The notes: generated by a model from the sequence alone, not told the origin. A stretch of DNA of 64,000 nucleotides from Nocardioides furvisabuli (GCF_021083185.1 NZ_JAIGQB010000001.1:248001-312000), one strand, 5' to 3'; positions 17,262-26,292 are shown, counted from the first letter of the stretch. Translations and numbers: made by a program.

Positions 17262-17897
17262 TCAGTGACGTCTGCGCCACCAGGCCACGAGGCGGTCGAG
17301 CCACGGCTCGCGCCGGCGTACGTCGCCCAGGCTGAGGGGGCGGCTCGCGCCGAGCTCCGCGGCCTGGGCGAGGTAGAGCTCGGCGCAGGCCAGTGCGTCG
17401 CCGAGCGCGTCATGGGCTGCCGTGACCGGCAGCCCATGACGAGCCCGTGCCCTCCATAGGCGGAGCTCCCCCGGGCCGATCTCGCGGTGGCGGCCCAGCA
17501 GGCGCCGCTGGAGCTCCAGGGTGCACACGGCCGGCGGCAGCGCCGGTCGCTCACCCACCGCGCGGAGGGCTGCGTCGAGGAAGGCCAGCTCGAACGGCGC
17601 GTGGTGGGCGAGGAGCACGCGTCCGGCCAGGGCGTGGCGCAGCTCGGCCAGCACCTCCGCGAGCGGCCGACCCTCCTCGAGATCGTCGTGGGTCAGGCCG
17701 TGGATGGCGACCGCCTCGCCGGGATCGTCGTGGCGTACGACGTGGCGCCGGCCGCCGGAGAGGTCGATGCGCACCCCGTCGACCGGCACCCAGCCCACGG
17801 CCAGCACCTGGTCCCGGGCAGGGGAGAGCCCGGTGGTCTCGAGGTCCACGGCCAGCAGGCGCAGCTCGTCGAGCGGGGTGCGGTCGTCGGGGGTCAC
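17262..17897 (-). CDS. DEDDh 3'-5' exonuclease (DnaQ/epsilon-like)
   Basis: A 211-residue nuclease with the three Exo motifs: ExoI DLETTGL, ExoII LAHHAPFELAFLD, ExoIII with AAHDALGDALA, the His five residues before Asp marking the DEDDh class. It lacks the polymerase-binding tail of DnaQ. The ATG overlaps the TGA of the CNMP-CBS-nucleotidyltransferase gene by 4 bp. In many bacteria this pair accompanies an acetate-type symporter, as here on the facing strand. The physiological substrate is unknown. Confidence 0.9.
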   Translation of the reverse strand: MTPDDRTPLDELRLLAVDLETTGLSPARDQVLAVGWVPVDGVRIDLSGGRRHVVRHDDPGEAVAIHGLTHDDLEEGRPLAEVLAELRHALAGRVLLAHHAPFELAFLDAALRAVGERPALPPAVCTLELQRRLLGRHREIGPGELRLWRARARHGLPVTAAHDALGDALACAELYLAQAAELGASRPLSLGDVRRREPWLDRLVAWWRRRH

Positions 17898-19768
17898 GTC
17901 AGCTCACGCACGGGATAGCGCTGTGCGATGGCGCCCTGCGCCGACCGGATGACGCCGAATGCCGCCTTGAGGTGCCGCTTCTCGAAGTCGCTGAGCGCCG
18001 ACGGGTCGACCCAGTTGTCGGCCGGTCTCCCCGCGCGCACCTGCTCGACCTGGTGCCGCAGCCGCAGGTGCCCGAGGAACTCCCACGCGTCGCGCAGGTC
18101 GGCCGCCAGCGTCGGGCTGACGCGACCGGCGGCGACGGCGTCCTCGAGCCGGGCGAGGGTCGACGTCGCCGACGACCCGCACGCCAGCCCGTGCAGGCGG
18201 GCGATCTCGACGATCGTGTTGATGCCGCCGCGCTTCACGTCCAGGGTGTCGCGGTGCTCCCCGGAGCGGTCCACGACCAGCCCGCGGAAGAAGCCGAGCG
18301 GCGTGTGGTGCGACGCCGCGGCGGCCGCCAGGTGGGCCAGGAAGATCGGCGTGGCCTGCGCGGCCCGACGTTGGTGGGCCACCAGTGCTGCGGTCAGGCC
18401 GGGATCGCCGTACTGGTGGCGCAGGTCGAAGAACACGCTGGCCTCCAGGATCGCCTCCGGGGTGGGCGTGCCGACCCACCTGGCGACGTGGCGGTGCCAG
18501 GTGCCGAGCGGCTGGCGCCAGTGGGGGTTGGTGGCCATCTTGTCCCCGCGGCACCGCGGGTAGCCGACGGTCTCCAGGGCGTTCGTGACCTGCTCGGCGA
18601 GCTCGGCGAAGTACGACGCGTGCAGGTCGGGCACGTAGTCGTCGTGCAGCACCAGCGCGTGGTCCTGGTCGGGGGCCAGGGCCTGCTCGAAGCGGGCCCG
18701 GGAGCCCAGCGTCAGCCAGGCGTACGGCACCGGTGGCGGGCCGAGCCCGGCCTCGGTGAGCGCGATGACCCGCTGCTCGATGGCGTCCCCGACGGTGCTG
18801 ACGACGCGGCCGGCGTCGTGGGCCGACGTGCCCTGCCGGACGAGCCCCGCCACCACCCGCTGCAGGCGGGTCGCCAGGTCCGCGACGGTGGCGACGTCCG
18901 GCGCCTTGGCGATGTCGCCGACGAGGAAGACGGGGTTGGCCTGCTGCAGCCGGAGCAGGTCGGTGGCCGTGACCATGCCGACGGGTCGCTCGTCCTCGAC
19001 CACGGGCAGGTGATGGATGTTGCGGCGCACGAGCTCGAGCAGCGCCTCCAGGGCGGGCGCGTCGGGGTGGGTGGTCGCCGGGTCCGGCGTCATCACCGCG
19101 GACACGGGACCCGCCGGGTCCACCGAGGCGGCCAGGACCCGGGTGCGCAGGTCGCGGTCCGTCATGATGCCGACGAGGGCCTCGCCCTCGGTCACCAGCA
19201 CCGAGGAGATGCGCTCCGCCGACATCAGCCGGGCCGCGTCCAGGACGGAGGCGTCGGCCCGGATGCTCACCGGGCCCCGGGTCACCAGGTCGCGCACCGT
19301 CCCGGACAGCACCGACCGGTCGGCTCCGCTCACGTGCTCTCGCTGCCGGGCCACGGCGTCGCGCAGCATGCCGGCGCGGTGCTCGAAGAAGGCCGAGAAC
19401 TCGGCGTGCTGCTCACGGAGCTGGTGGAACAGGTCGGCAGGGCAGGCCAGGACGAGGGTGTCCTCGATCGCCCGGACGGTCACCGCCTGCGGCGTGCCGC
19501 TCGCCAGCGCGGCGCCGCCGACGCAGGTCCCGGCGGCACCCCGCTCGACCAGCTCGCCGCCGGGCTCCCGGAGCTCGACGGCGCCGGACCTCACCACCAG
19601 CAGCTCGACCGGGGCGCTGCCCCGGGCCAGCACCACGCTGCCGCGGCGGTGGTAGCCGATGCTCAACCGGGGCGGGACGGACTCGAGGACGGTGGCCGGG
19701 AGGGAGTCGAAGGGGACGTGGCCGGCGAGGAAGTCCCGGATCTCCGCGAGCTCGACGTTGAGTGGCAC
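17894..19768 (-). CDS. CNMP-binding, CBS pair and DUF294 nucleotidyltransferase-like protein
   Basis: A 624-residue signalling protein. Order: cyclic-nucleotide-binding beta-roll (about 15-130), two CBS domains (about 155-285, including SAERISSVLVTEGEALVGIM and NIHHLPVVEDERPVGMVT), then a DUF294 nucleotidyltransferase with GSRARFEQ and the metal pair DQD, and a helical C-terminal domain. The combination suggests nucleotide-sensed control of a transferase, possibly protein or metabolite nucleotidylation. GTG start at 19768. It faces the symporter operon, a conserved guild. Confidence 0.88.
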   Translation of the reverse strand: MPLNVELAEIRDFLAGHVPFDSLPATVLESVPPRLSIGYHRRGSVVLARGSAPVELLVVRSGAVELREPGGELVERGAAGTCVGGAALASGTPQAVTVRAIEDTLVLACPADLFHQLREQHAEFSAFFEHRAGMLRDAVARQREHVSGADRSVLSGTVRDLVTRGPVSIRADASVLDAARLMSAERISSVLVTEGEALVGIMTDRDLRTRVLAASVDPAGPVSAVMTPDPATTHPDAPALEALLELVRRNIHHLPVVEDERPVGMVTATDLLRLQQANPVFLVGDIAKAPDVATVADLATRLQRVVAGLVRQGTSAHDAGRVVSTVGDAIEQRVIALTEAGLGPPPVPYAWLTLGSRARFEQALAPDQDHALVLHDDYVPDLHASYFAELAEQVTNALETVGYPRCRGDKMATNPHWRQPLGTWHRHVARWVGTPTPEAILEASVFFDLRHQYGDPGLTAALVAHQRRAAQATPIFLAHLAAAAASHHTPLGFFRGLVVDRSGEHRDTLDVKRGGINTIVEIARLHGLACGSSATSTLARLEDAVAAGRVSPTLAADLRDAWEFLGHLRLRHQVEQVRAGRPADNWVDPSALSDFEKRHLKAAFGVIRSAQGAIAQRYPVRELT

Positions 19769-19775
19769 GCTCCCA

Positions 19776-20213
19776 TCATGCTCGCGCCCGACGCATCGGC
19801 ACGTGCATGATCCCGTCCTCGTCGAACTCGGGCCCGGCCACCGCGAAGCCGTAGCCGGCGTAGAATCCGGTCAGCGGGGTCTGCGCGTCGAGGCGCACCT
19901 CGCGGTCACCGCACAGCGCCATCGCCTCGTCCATCAGCATCGCGGCGAGACCACGACCTCGGGCCGACCGCGCGACCACCACCCGGCCGATGCGTGCCCA
20001 GCCGCCGTCGTCGAGCACGCGCAGGGTGCCGAGGACCGTGTCGTCCTCGAGCAGCACGACGTGGCGCGTCGCCGGCTCGAGGTCGCGGCCGTCGAGGTCG
20101 GGGTAGGGACAGTCCTGCTCGACCACGAAGACGTCCTGCCGCAGCCGCCACACGGCGTACGCCGTCCGCGCGTCGAGGTCGTCGACGGTGGTCGTCAGCA
20201 CGCGGACGCTCAT
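19776..20213 (-). CDS. GNAT family N-acetyltransferase, ElaA-like
   Basis: A 145-residue acetyltransferase resembling ElaA: VWRLRQDVFVVEQDCPYPDLDGRD near the N-terminus is typical, and the acetyl-CoA loop is ARSARGRGLA. A family C-terminal motif FYAGYGF is present. The substrate is unknown. The ATG at 20213 overlaps the TGA of the lipase gene by 4 bp, and only 7 bp separate it from the CNMP-CBS gene downstream, so these genes form an operon-like set. Confidence 0.85.
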   Translation of the reverse strand: MSVRVLTTTVDDLDARTAYAVWRLRQDVFVVEQDCPYPDLDGRDLEPATRHVVLLEDDTVLGTLRVLDDGGWARIGRVVVARSARGRGLAAMLMDEAMALCGDREVRLDAQTPLTGFYAGYGFAVAGPEFDEDGIMHVPMRRARA

Positions 20214-21109
20214 CGCAGGAAGTCCACGACCTGGGTGAAGGCGCGGCGTGCCTCGGGGATGAGCGGGAGGAGGCCGTAGACGTGGATGAGGTCCGGCTCC
20301 TCGATCGAGGTCAGGTCCCAGCCGGCGTCGGCGCCACGGCGCGCCAGCAACCGGCAGCCGGGGTGGAGCAGGTCGCGGGTGCCGTGGAGCATGAGTGCCT
20401 TCGGCAGCCCCGCCAGGTCGGCGAGGGCGGGGGAGACCTCGGGGCGGCCGAGGTCGGCCTCCGAGCCGGCCCACCACAGGGCGTACGCCTGGAGCTTGCT
20501 GTAGAACAGCCACGGGTCGACGGCGTCCACCTCGCGGGTCTCGGGCGTCGACGTGGTGAGGTCGACCCACGGCGCGTGCATCACCAGGTGCGTCGCGGGT
20601 GTCAGGCCCCGGTCCCGCATCGACAGCGCCATCGCGAGCGCCAGGCCGCCGCCGGCGGAGTCGCCGGCCAGCACGATGCCGCCCTCCTCGTCCGCCCAGC
20701 GAGCGGCGTCCGACACGAGGGCGTCGTGCGAGTCGGCCCAGGTGTGCTCGGGGGCGAGGGGATAGTCGGGCATCACGACCCGGGCACCGATCGCGTCGGC
20801 GAGCCGGGTGGCGTAGCGCACGTGGACCGCGTCGACCGGGGCCATGAAGGCGCCGCCGTGGACGTAGTAGAGCGTCCGGTGCACGTGGCGCAGGCGCGGG
20901 GTCAGGACGTGTGCGGGGAAGCCGATGTCGGCGACCTCGACCGCCCACCTCTGCGCGAAGCGGGGCGTGCCGCGCGTGGGGAGGCTCCGGTCGAGGGTCC
21001 GGTGACAGGCCTCGACCCGGGCCCGCTCGAGCGGCTCGGAGTCGAGGTCGCCGGCCTTGCGGAGGCGCGGGATGACAGAGGCCAGCAGGGCGTGGCGGAG
21101 GCTGGGCAT
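20210..21109 (-). CDS. Alpha/beta hydrolase, HSL-type esterase/lipase
   Basis: A 299-residue hydrolase with the HSL-family oxyanion motif YYVHGGAFMAP and nucleophile elbow GDSAGGGLAL; a likely catalytic Asp lies in LHGTRDLLHPG and the His in DLIHVYG. Such enzymes hydrolyse short or medium acyl esters. The start at 21109 follows a TACGCT -10 box by 6 nt. An in-frame ATG farther upstream would run into the divergent thiamine riboswitch region. Confidence 0.88.
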   Translation of the reverse strand: MPSLRHALLASVIPRLRKAGDLDSEPLERARVEACHRTLDRSLPTRGTPRFAQRWAVEVADIGFPAHVLTPRLRHVHRTLYYVHGGAFMAPVDAVHVRYATRLADAIGARVVMPDYPLAPEHTWADSHDALVSDAARWADEEGGIVLAGDSAGGGLALAMALSMRDRGLTPATHLVMHAPWVDLTTSTPETREVDAVDPWLFYSKLQAYALWWAGSEADLGRPEVSPALADLAGLPKALMLHGTRDLLHPGCRLLARRGADAGWDLTSIEEPDLIHVYGLLPLIPEARRAFTQVVDFLR

Positions 21110-21115
21110 GGGGCG

Positions 21116-21121
21116 AGCGTA
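21116..21121 (-). promoter_or_regulatory. -10 box of the lipase-GNAT-CNMP-exonuclease set
   Basis: TACGCT on the minus strand with exactly 6 nt to the lipase ATG, the arrangement of leaderless actinobacterial transcripts. Confidence 0.45.
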
Positions 21122-21140
21122 GGGGCAGCGACCCCGGGGA

Positions 21141-21146
21141 TAGGGT
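21141..21146 (+). promoter_or_regulatory. Candidate -10 box of the thiamine transporter operon
   Basis: TAGGGT lies about 13 nt before the riboswitch aptamer, so a transcript starting near 21153 would contain the complete aptamer. No clear -35 seen. Confidence 0.4.
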
Positions 21147-21158
21147 GGTCCCACAAGA

Positions 21159-21243
21159 CAGGGGAGCACGCGCAGGCGTGCTGAGAGTGCGGACCAGCCG
21201 CAGACCCTACGAACCTGATCCGGTTAGCACCGGCGATAGGGAG
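21159..21243 (+). ncRNA. TPP riboswitch (THI element)
   Basis: All conserved blocks are present in order: GGGGAGC, GCTGAGAGTGC, GCAGACCCT, GAACCTGATCCGGTTAG and CACCGGCGATAGGGA. The element senses thiamine pyrophosphate. The closing P1 strand AGGGAG also serves as the ribosome site, ending 5 nt before the thiB ATG. Ligand binding would therefore hide the ribosome site directly, a translational off-switch. Confidence 0.95.
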
Positions 21244-21248
21244 TCACC

Positions 21249-22346
21249 ATGCACCGACCGACCGTCCGCGCTGCCCTCACGACGGGCCTCACCCCGTTCC
21301 TGGCCGCGCTGCTCCTGAGCAGCTGCAGCCTCGCCGGCGGCGAGGCCACCGACCCGTCGACCTCCGCGTCCGAGGGGCAGACCGGCCCGACCGGCGAGGC
21401 CGGCGGCACCGTCGTCCTCGCCACGCACGAGTCCTTCAATCTCCCGAAGAAGCTCGTGCGCGCCTTCGAGGACGAGACCGGCTACACCCTCGAGGTCCGC
21501 GCGGCGGGCGACGCCGGCACGCTCGCGACCAAGCTCAGCCTCACCGCCGACAACCCGATCGCCGACGCCGCCTTCGGCATCGACAACACCTTCGCGTCCC
21601 GCCCGCTCGGCGAGGGCGCCTTCGCCGAGATCACCACGTCGGTGACGCCGCCGGAGGACTACGCGCTCGCCGACGGCAGCGACCGCCTCGTCGCGATCGA
21701 CTCCGCGAGCGTGTGCGTCAACGTCGACACCGCCTGGTTCGACGAGGAGGGCCTGGAGCCCCCGCAGACGCTCGCCGACCTGACCGACCCGGCGTACGCC
21801 GACCTGCTCGTCACGCCCGGCGCCTCGACCAGCAGCCCGGGCATGGCCTTCTTCCTCGCCACCGTCGCCGAGCACGGCGACGGCTGGCAGGACTACTGGA
21901 CCGACCTGCTCGCCAACGGCGCCAAGGTCGTCGACGGCTGGGAGGACGCCTACTACGGCGACTTCACCGCCGGCTCGAAGAACGGCACCCGCCCGATCGT
22001 GGTGTCCTACGACTCGTCCCCGGCCTTCACCGTCGCCGACGGGGAGACCACCACGTCCGCGCTGCTCGACACCTGCTTCCGCCAGGTGGAGTACGCCGGC
22101 GTGCTGGCCGGCGCCGACAACCCCGAGGGCGCTGCCGCGCTGATCGACTGGATGCTGACCGACGAGGTGCAGGGCGCGCTCCCGGAGTCGATGTACGTCT
22201 TCCCGGTGATGCCCGACGCGACCGTCCCCGCGGACTGGGCGCAGTTCGCACCGCAGCCGACCGACCCCTACGAGGTGTCGCCGGAGGAGATCGCGGCCAA
22301 CCGGGAGCAGTGGCTGACCGAGTGGACGGACGTCATCTCGCGTTGA
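21249..22346 (+). CDS. thiB: Thiamine ABC transporter substrate-binding lipoprotein
   Basis: A 365-residue exported lipoprotein with lipobox LSSC (Cys26) and the fold of iron/thiamine periplasmic-binding proteins (VVLATHESFNLPKKLVRAFE, GIDNTFASRPL, ALIDWMLTDEVQGALPESM). It should bind thiamine at the cell surface and deliver it to ThiP. The riboswitch directly upstream supports the thiamine assignment. The TGA overlaps the TTG start of thiP. Confidence 0.93.
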   Translation: MHRPTVRAALTTGLTPFLAALLLSSCSLAGGEATDPSTSASEGQTGPTGEAGGTVVLATHESFNLPKKLVRAFEDETGYTLEVRAAGDAGTLATKLSLTADNPIADAAFGIDNTFASRPLGEGAFAEITTSVTPPEDYALADGSDRLVAIDSASVCVNVDTAWFDEEGLEPPQTLADLTDPAYADLLVTPGASTSSPGMAFFLATVAEHGDGWQDYWTDLLANGAKVVDGWEDAYYGDFTAGSKNGTRPIVVSYDSSPAFTVADGETTTSALLDTCFRQVEYAGVLAGADNPEGAAALIDWMLTDEVQGALPESMYVFPVMPDATVPADWAQFAPQPTDPYEVSPEEIAANREQWLTEWTDVISR

Positions 22347-23977
22347 GGCGCATCGTCGGGCTGCTCGCGCTGGCCGCCGGGCCGGTGCTGGTGCTCGGCG
22401 TGCTCTTCGTGCTGCCGGTGAGCGGCATGCTCGCGGAGGGCTTCGTCGTCGACGGCCGGCTCGCTCCGGGCGCGGTGCTCGAGGTCCTCGCCCGCCCCAG
22501 GGTGCACCGGGTCGCGTGGTTCACCGTGTGGACCTCAGGCACGGCGACGCTGCTGGCGGTCGTCCTGGGCCTGCCGGCGGCGTACGCCCTGCACCGGCTG
22601 GCGCTGCCCGGCCGGACCGCGGTGCGTGCGGCGCTGCTGGTGCCGTTCGTGCTCCCGACGGTGGTGGTGGGTGTCGCGTTCCGCCAGCTGCTGGGGGAGG
22701 GTGGCCCCCTCGGCTTCCTCGGCCTGGACGGCACACCGGTGGCGATCGTGTGCGGCCTGGTCTTCTTCAACGTCGCCGTCGTGGTGCGCACCGTCGGCGT
22801 CGCGTGGGAGTCGCTCGACCCCCGCCCGGCGCAGGCGGCAGCCGCCCTCGGCGCCTCCCCCCGGCAGGTGCTGCGCACCGTGACCCTGCCGGCCCTGCGT
22901 CCGGCGATCGTCGGCGCCGCGAGCATCGTCTTCCTCTTCTGCGCGACCGCCTTCGGCATCGTGCTCACCCTCGGCGGGGTCCGCCACGCGACGGTGGAGA
23001 CCGAGATCTACCTGCTGACCACCACGGTCTTCGACCTGCGTGCGGCCGCCGCGCTGTCGGTGCTGCAGATCGTGGTGGTGGTGGGCCTGCTCGCGCTGGC
23101 GGCGCGGCTGCGCGCGACCCCCGACCCGACGGCCCAGCGTGCCGTGACCCCGGTGCGGGCCGTACGAAGCGGGGACGCGCCCGTCGTCGTCGCCACGCTG
23201 CTGGTGCTCGGCGCGATGCTGCTGCCGATCCTCACGCTCGTGGCCGGCTCCCTCAGCGTCGACGACGGCTGGGGGCTGGACAACTACCGCGCCCTCACGA
23301 CGGCGGGGGACAACCAGGCCCTGCTGGTGCCGGTGACGACGGCGCTCGCGACCAGCCTGCGCACGGCCGTCGACGCGACGTGGATGGCACTGCTGGTCGG
23401 CGTGCTGGTCTCCGTCATCGTGACCCGGCGCTCGCACTCGGTCGTCGAGCGCCGGGTGCGCTCGAGCCTCGACGGCTTCTTCATGCTGCCGCTCGGGGTG
23501 AGCGCGGTGACGCTCGGCTTCGGCTTCCTCATCACCCTCGACCAGCCGCCGCTCGACCTGCGCGACTCGCCGCTCCTGGTGCCGATGGCCCAGGCGCTCG
23601 TGGCGCTGCCCCTCGTCGTGCGCACCCTGACCCCGGTCCTCGGTGGCATCGACGACCGCCAGCGCCAGGCCGCAGCCTCCCTCGGCGCGTCGGCGTGGCG
23701 CACCCTGCTGACCGTCGACCTGCCGGTGGCGTGGAAGCCGATGCTGGCTGCGAGCGGCTTCGCCTTCGCCGCCTCGCTGGGCGAGTTCGGTGCGACGTCC
23801 TTCCTCGCCCGCGACGAGAACCCGACGCTGCCCGTCGTGATCTTCCGGCTGATCGGCCACCCCGGGGAGATGAACTACGGCATGGCGCTCGCCGCCTCCG
23901 TCGTGCTCGCCGTCGCCACGGCCGTGGTGATGCTGGCCGTCGAGCGGCTCCGGGTGCCGGGTGTGGGAGCGTTCTGA
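22343..23977 (+). CDS. thiP: Thiamine ABC transporter permease
   Basis: About 544 residues with two fused permease halves, each carrying an EAA-like loop (AQAAAALGASPRQVLRTVTL and RQAAASLGASAWRTLLTVDL). About 12 membrane helices are visible. The single-chain double permease is normal for ThiP/FbpB-type importers. Translation likely starts at TTG 22343 overlapping the thiB stop (TTGA); later in-frame GTG codons would cut the first helix. The end overlaps thiQ by one base. Confidence 0.92.
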   Translation: MRRIVGLLALAAGPVLVLGVLFVLPVSGMLAEGFVVDGRLAPGAVLEVLARPRVHRVAWFTVWTSGTATLLAVVLGLPAAYALHRLALPGRTAVRAALLVPFVLPTVVVGVAFRQLLGEGGPLGFLGLDGTPVAIVCGLVFFNVAVVVRTVGVAWESLDPRPAQAAAALGASPRQVLRTVTLPALRPAIVGAASIVFLFCATAFGIVLTLGGVRHATVETEIYLLTTTVFDLRAAAALSVLQIVVVVGLLALAARLRATPDPTAQRAVTPVRAVRSGDAPVVVATLLVLGAMLLPILTLVAGSLSVDDGWGLDNYRALTTAGDNQALLVPVTTALATSLRTAVDATWMALLVGVLVSVIVTRRSHSVVERRVRSSLDGFFMLPLGVSAVTLGFGFLITLDQPPLDLRDSPLLVPMAQALVALPLVVRTLTPVLGGIDDRQRQAAASLGASAWRTLLTVDLPVAWKPMLAASGFAFAASLGEFGATSFLARDENPTLPVVIFRLIGHPGEMNYGMALAASVVLAVATAVVMLAVERLRVPGVGAF

Positions 23978-24981
23978 TGGTGTTGAGGCTCCAGGACGTG
24001 ACCGTCCGCTACGGCGAGGCCGTCGCGGTCGACGACGTCACGCTCGATCTCGCTCCGGGGCAGGTGCTGGCCGTGCTGGGGCCGTCCGGCTGCGGGAAGT
24101 CGACCCTGCTGCGGACGGTGGCCGGCCTCGAGCCGTTGTCGGCCGGCTCGATCTCCTTCGACGGCACCGACCTGGCCGGCACGCCGACCCACAAGCGCGG
24201 ATTCGCGCTGATGTTCCAGGACGGCCAGCTCTTCGCCCACCTGAGCGTCGCGCGCAACGTCGCCTACGCGCTGCGGCTGCGGCGTACGCCGTCCGCACAG
24301 GTCGCGGCGCGGGTGGAGGAGCTGCTCGCGCTCGTCGGCCTGTCCGGCTTCGGCGACCGGCTGCCGGGCACCCTCTCGGGTGGCGAACGCCAGCGGGTGG
24401 CGCTGGCGCGGGCGCTGGCGGTCGAGCCCCGCCTGATCCTGCTCGACGAGCCGTTGTCGGCTCTCGACGCGACGTTGCGCGAGCGGCTCGCCGGCGACCT
24501 CCGCGAGATCCTGCACGCCGCCGGCACCACCGCCCTGCTCGTGACGCACGACCACGAGGAGGCCTTCGCGCTGGCTGACCGGCTCGCGGTGATGCGTGAG
24601 GGCCGGGTGGTGCAGTCCGGCGGCATCGACGAGGTCTGGCGCGAGCCGCTGGACGAGGACACCGCGCTGTTCCTCGGCTACGCGCGGGTGCTCCGCGACC
24701 ACGCTGCCCGGCTGGTGCTGCAGGCGGCCGGGCTCCCGCCGGCGCCCGCGGTCGCCGTACGCCGCTCCGCGCTGGTCGTCGACGACTCCGGACCGGTGCG
24801 CGCAAGCGTCGACTCCGCGCGCGTCACCCCGGAGCAGGTGCGCCTGGTGGTGCAGGTCGAGGGCGTCGGCGCCGTCGACGCCGTCGCGGCGCTGGGCAGC
24901 CGCGTCGCGCCCGGCGACGAGGTCCCGGTGCGCGTCGATGTGACACGTCTCGCGGTCCTGCCGATCACGACCGCCCCTTGA
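23977..24981 (+). CDS. thiQ: Thiamine ABC transporter ATP-binding protein
   Basis: A 334-residue ATPase: Walker A GPSGCGKST (35-43), signature LSGGERQRVALARAL, Walker B LILLDEP and switch His in VTHDHEEA. It has a C-terminal extension of about 100 residues with TOBE-like strands, longer than enterobacterial ThiQ. It powers ThiP. The ATG shares one base with the thiP stop (TGATG), completing the riboswitch-controlled operon. Confidence 0.92.
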   Translation: MVLRLQDVTVRYGEAVAVDDVTLDLAPGQVLAVLGPSGCGKSTLLRTVAGLEPLSAGSISFDGTDLAGTPTHKRGFALMFQDGQLFAHLSVARNVAYALRLRRTPSAQVAARVEELLALVGLSGFGDRLPGTLSGGERQRVALARALAVEPRLILLDEPLSALDATLRERLAGDLREILHAAGTTALLVTHDHEEAFALADRLAVMREGRVVQSGGIDEVWREPLDEDTALFLGYARVLRDHAARLVLQAAGLPPAPAVAVRRSALVVDDSGPVRASVDSARVTPEQVRLVVQVEGVGAVDAVAALGSRVAPGDEVPVRVDVTRLAVLPITTAP

Positions 24982-24989
24982 CCCGTCCC

Positions 24990-24995
24990 TACACT
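24990..24995 (+). promoter_or_regulatory. Candidate -10 box of the PAP2 gene
   Basis: TACACT with 7 nt to the GTG at 25003, consistent with a leaderless transcript separate from thiBPQ. Confidence 0.35.
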
Positions 24996-25002
24996 GACGT
25001 CC

Positions 25003-26049
25003 GTGTACAGACCGGCCTATGCCCTGCTCGTGGGAGTCGCAGCCCTCATGGGCGCGCTCGCGCTGACGGCCTCGATCGCACTCGACCGGCCGCTGGTGGA
25101 CCCGGAGGGCTTCCTCGGGCCGTCGTGGCTGCGGCTGCCGCTGCTCGTCTTCGGCGCCTTCCTGCTCGACCTGCTGCCTCGGACGCTGTGGTTCTCGCGG
25201 ATGAAGCCGGCGCTGATGCCCGACATCGTGCGCGAGCGGATCCGGACCCACTGGGACCGCGAGCGGATCGTGCTGGTCGTGCTCGGCCTGGTGTCCTTCT
25301 ACATCACCTACGTCTGCTACCGGAACCTCAAGTCCTTCCTGCCCTTCATCATGGGCGAGGACAAGTACGACCGCGAGCTGCACCTCATCGACCGCGCGCT
25401 GATGTTCGGCAACGAGCCGGCCACGATCCTGCACACCATCTTCGGCACCGGGATCTCCGCGCACTTCCTCTCCACGATCTACCTGTGGTTCCTGCCGCTC
25501 GTGCCGCTGGCGCTCGCCGCCTGGCTGGTGTGGTCGCGCAACATCACCTTCGGCTACTGGTTCGCCACCTCGCAGTGCCTGGCCTGGACGCTCGGCACCG
25601 CGTCCTACTACGCGCTCCCGACGCTGGGCCCCGGCTTCCAGTACTCCTACCTCTACACCGACCTCGCGCCCACGGGGTCGACGGCGCTGATGGAGGCGTT
25701 GTCCTACGGACGTGACGGTGTGCTGCGCCGCGGTCTCGAGGGATCGGTGCAGTCCGTCGCGGGCTTCGCGTCCCTGCACGTCGCGATCACCCTGCTCGTC
25801 GCGCTGATGGTGCAGTACACGCTGCGCAACCGGATCCTCCACATCGTCTTCTGGGCCAACTTCGCGATCACCGTCGTGGCCACCCTCTACTTCGGCTGGC
25901 ACTACATCGCCGACGACCTCGCCGGCGTCGTCATCGCGCTCTTCTCGTTCTGGCTCGGCGGGCTCGCCAGCGGGCAGAAGTTCGACCGGCACGGGTTGGC
26001 GTCCCACCCGACCTCCACGACCCGCCAGGTCCCCGTCGACGCCGACTGA
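25003..26049 (+). CDS. PAP2-superfamily integral membrane enzyme (Aur1/Ipt1-like)
   Basis: A 348-residue protein with about six membrane helices. The phosphatase/transferase motifs are GFASLHVAIT and GWHYIADDLAG, as in the PAP2_3 branch that includes inositol phosphoceramide synthases and actinobacterial phosphotransferases. It probably moves a phospho-head group between lipids or dephosphorylates a lipid at the membrane. GTG start follows thiQ by 21 bp but it is unlikely to be part of thiamine uptake. Substrate unknown. Confidence 0.82.
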   Translation: MYRPAYALLVGVAALMGALALTASIALDRPLVDPEGFLGPSWLRLPLLVFGAFLLDLLPRTLWFSRMKPALMPDIVRERIRTHWDRERIVLVVLGLVSFYITYVCYRNLKSFLPFIMGEDKYDRELHLIDRALMFGNEPATILHTIFGTGISAHFLSTIYLWFLPLVPLALAAWLVWSRNITFGYWFATSQCLAWTLGTASYYALPTLGPGFQYSYLYTDLAPTGSTALMEALSYGRDGVLRRGLEGSVQSVAGFASLHVAITLLVALMVQYTLRNRILHIVFWANFAITVVATLYFGWHYIADDLAGVVIALFSFWLGGLASGQKFDRHGLASHPTSTTRQVPVDAD

Positions 26050-26053
26050 GCGG

Positions 26054-26110
26054 CGTCGCGATCCCCGGGTCCCGTCGCGATCCCCGGGTGCCGTCGCGAT
26101 CCCCGGGTAC
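26054..26110. repeat. Three tandem 19-bp repeats
   Basis: Three head-to-tail copies of CGTCGCGATCCCCGGGTNC, starting at 26054, 26073 and 26092, differ only at the eighteenth base (C, G, A). They begin right after the PAP2 stop codon and run into a palindrome. Confidence 0.9.
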
Positions 26111-26147
26111 CCGGGGAAACCCGAGGTTCACCCCCGAAGTTTCGGGG
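26101..26147. repeat. Two inverted repeats after the 19-bp tandem array
   Basis: CCCCGGGTACCCGGGG (26101-26116) is a perfect 16-bp palindrome overlapping the last tandem copy. CCCCGAA / TTCGGGG (26132-26147) follows with a 2-nt centre. Together they could end transcription of the PAP2 gene or bind a dimeric protein. Confidence 0.7.
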
Positions 26148-26292
26148 TGGAGGCTCCAGTTCGGGGGGACAACCTCCTCCAGCCACAGGTTGGCGGCAGC
26201 CTGCTCGAATGACAGCTGTGTAGTTCGAGATGACAAGACTGTCGTTCGTCAAGGCGACACGCCGCAACAAAGTGAAGAAGTGGGGAAAACTG
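26148..26292. other. Non-coding stretch with lower GC
   Basis: This part of the 331-bp space between the PAP2 and NlpC/P60 genes is visibly richer in A and T than its surroundings. I see no gene, tRNA or known riboswitch consensus in it. An imperfect GGGAA/TTCCC inverted repeat lies at 26283-26297, at its downstream edge. Confidence 0.5.
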
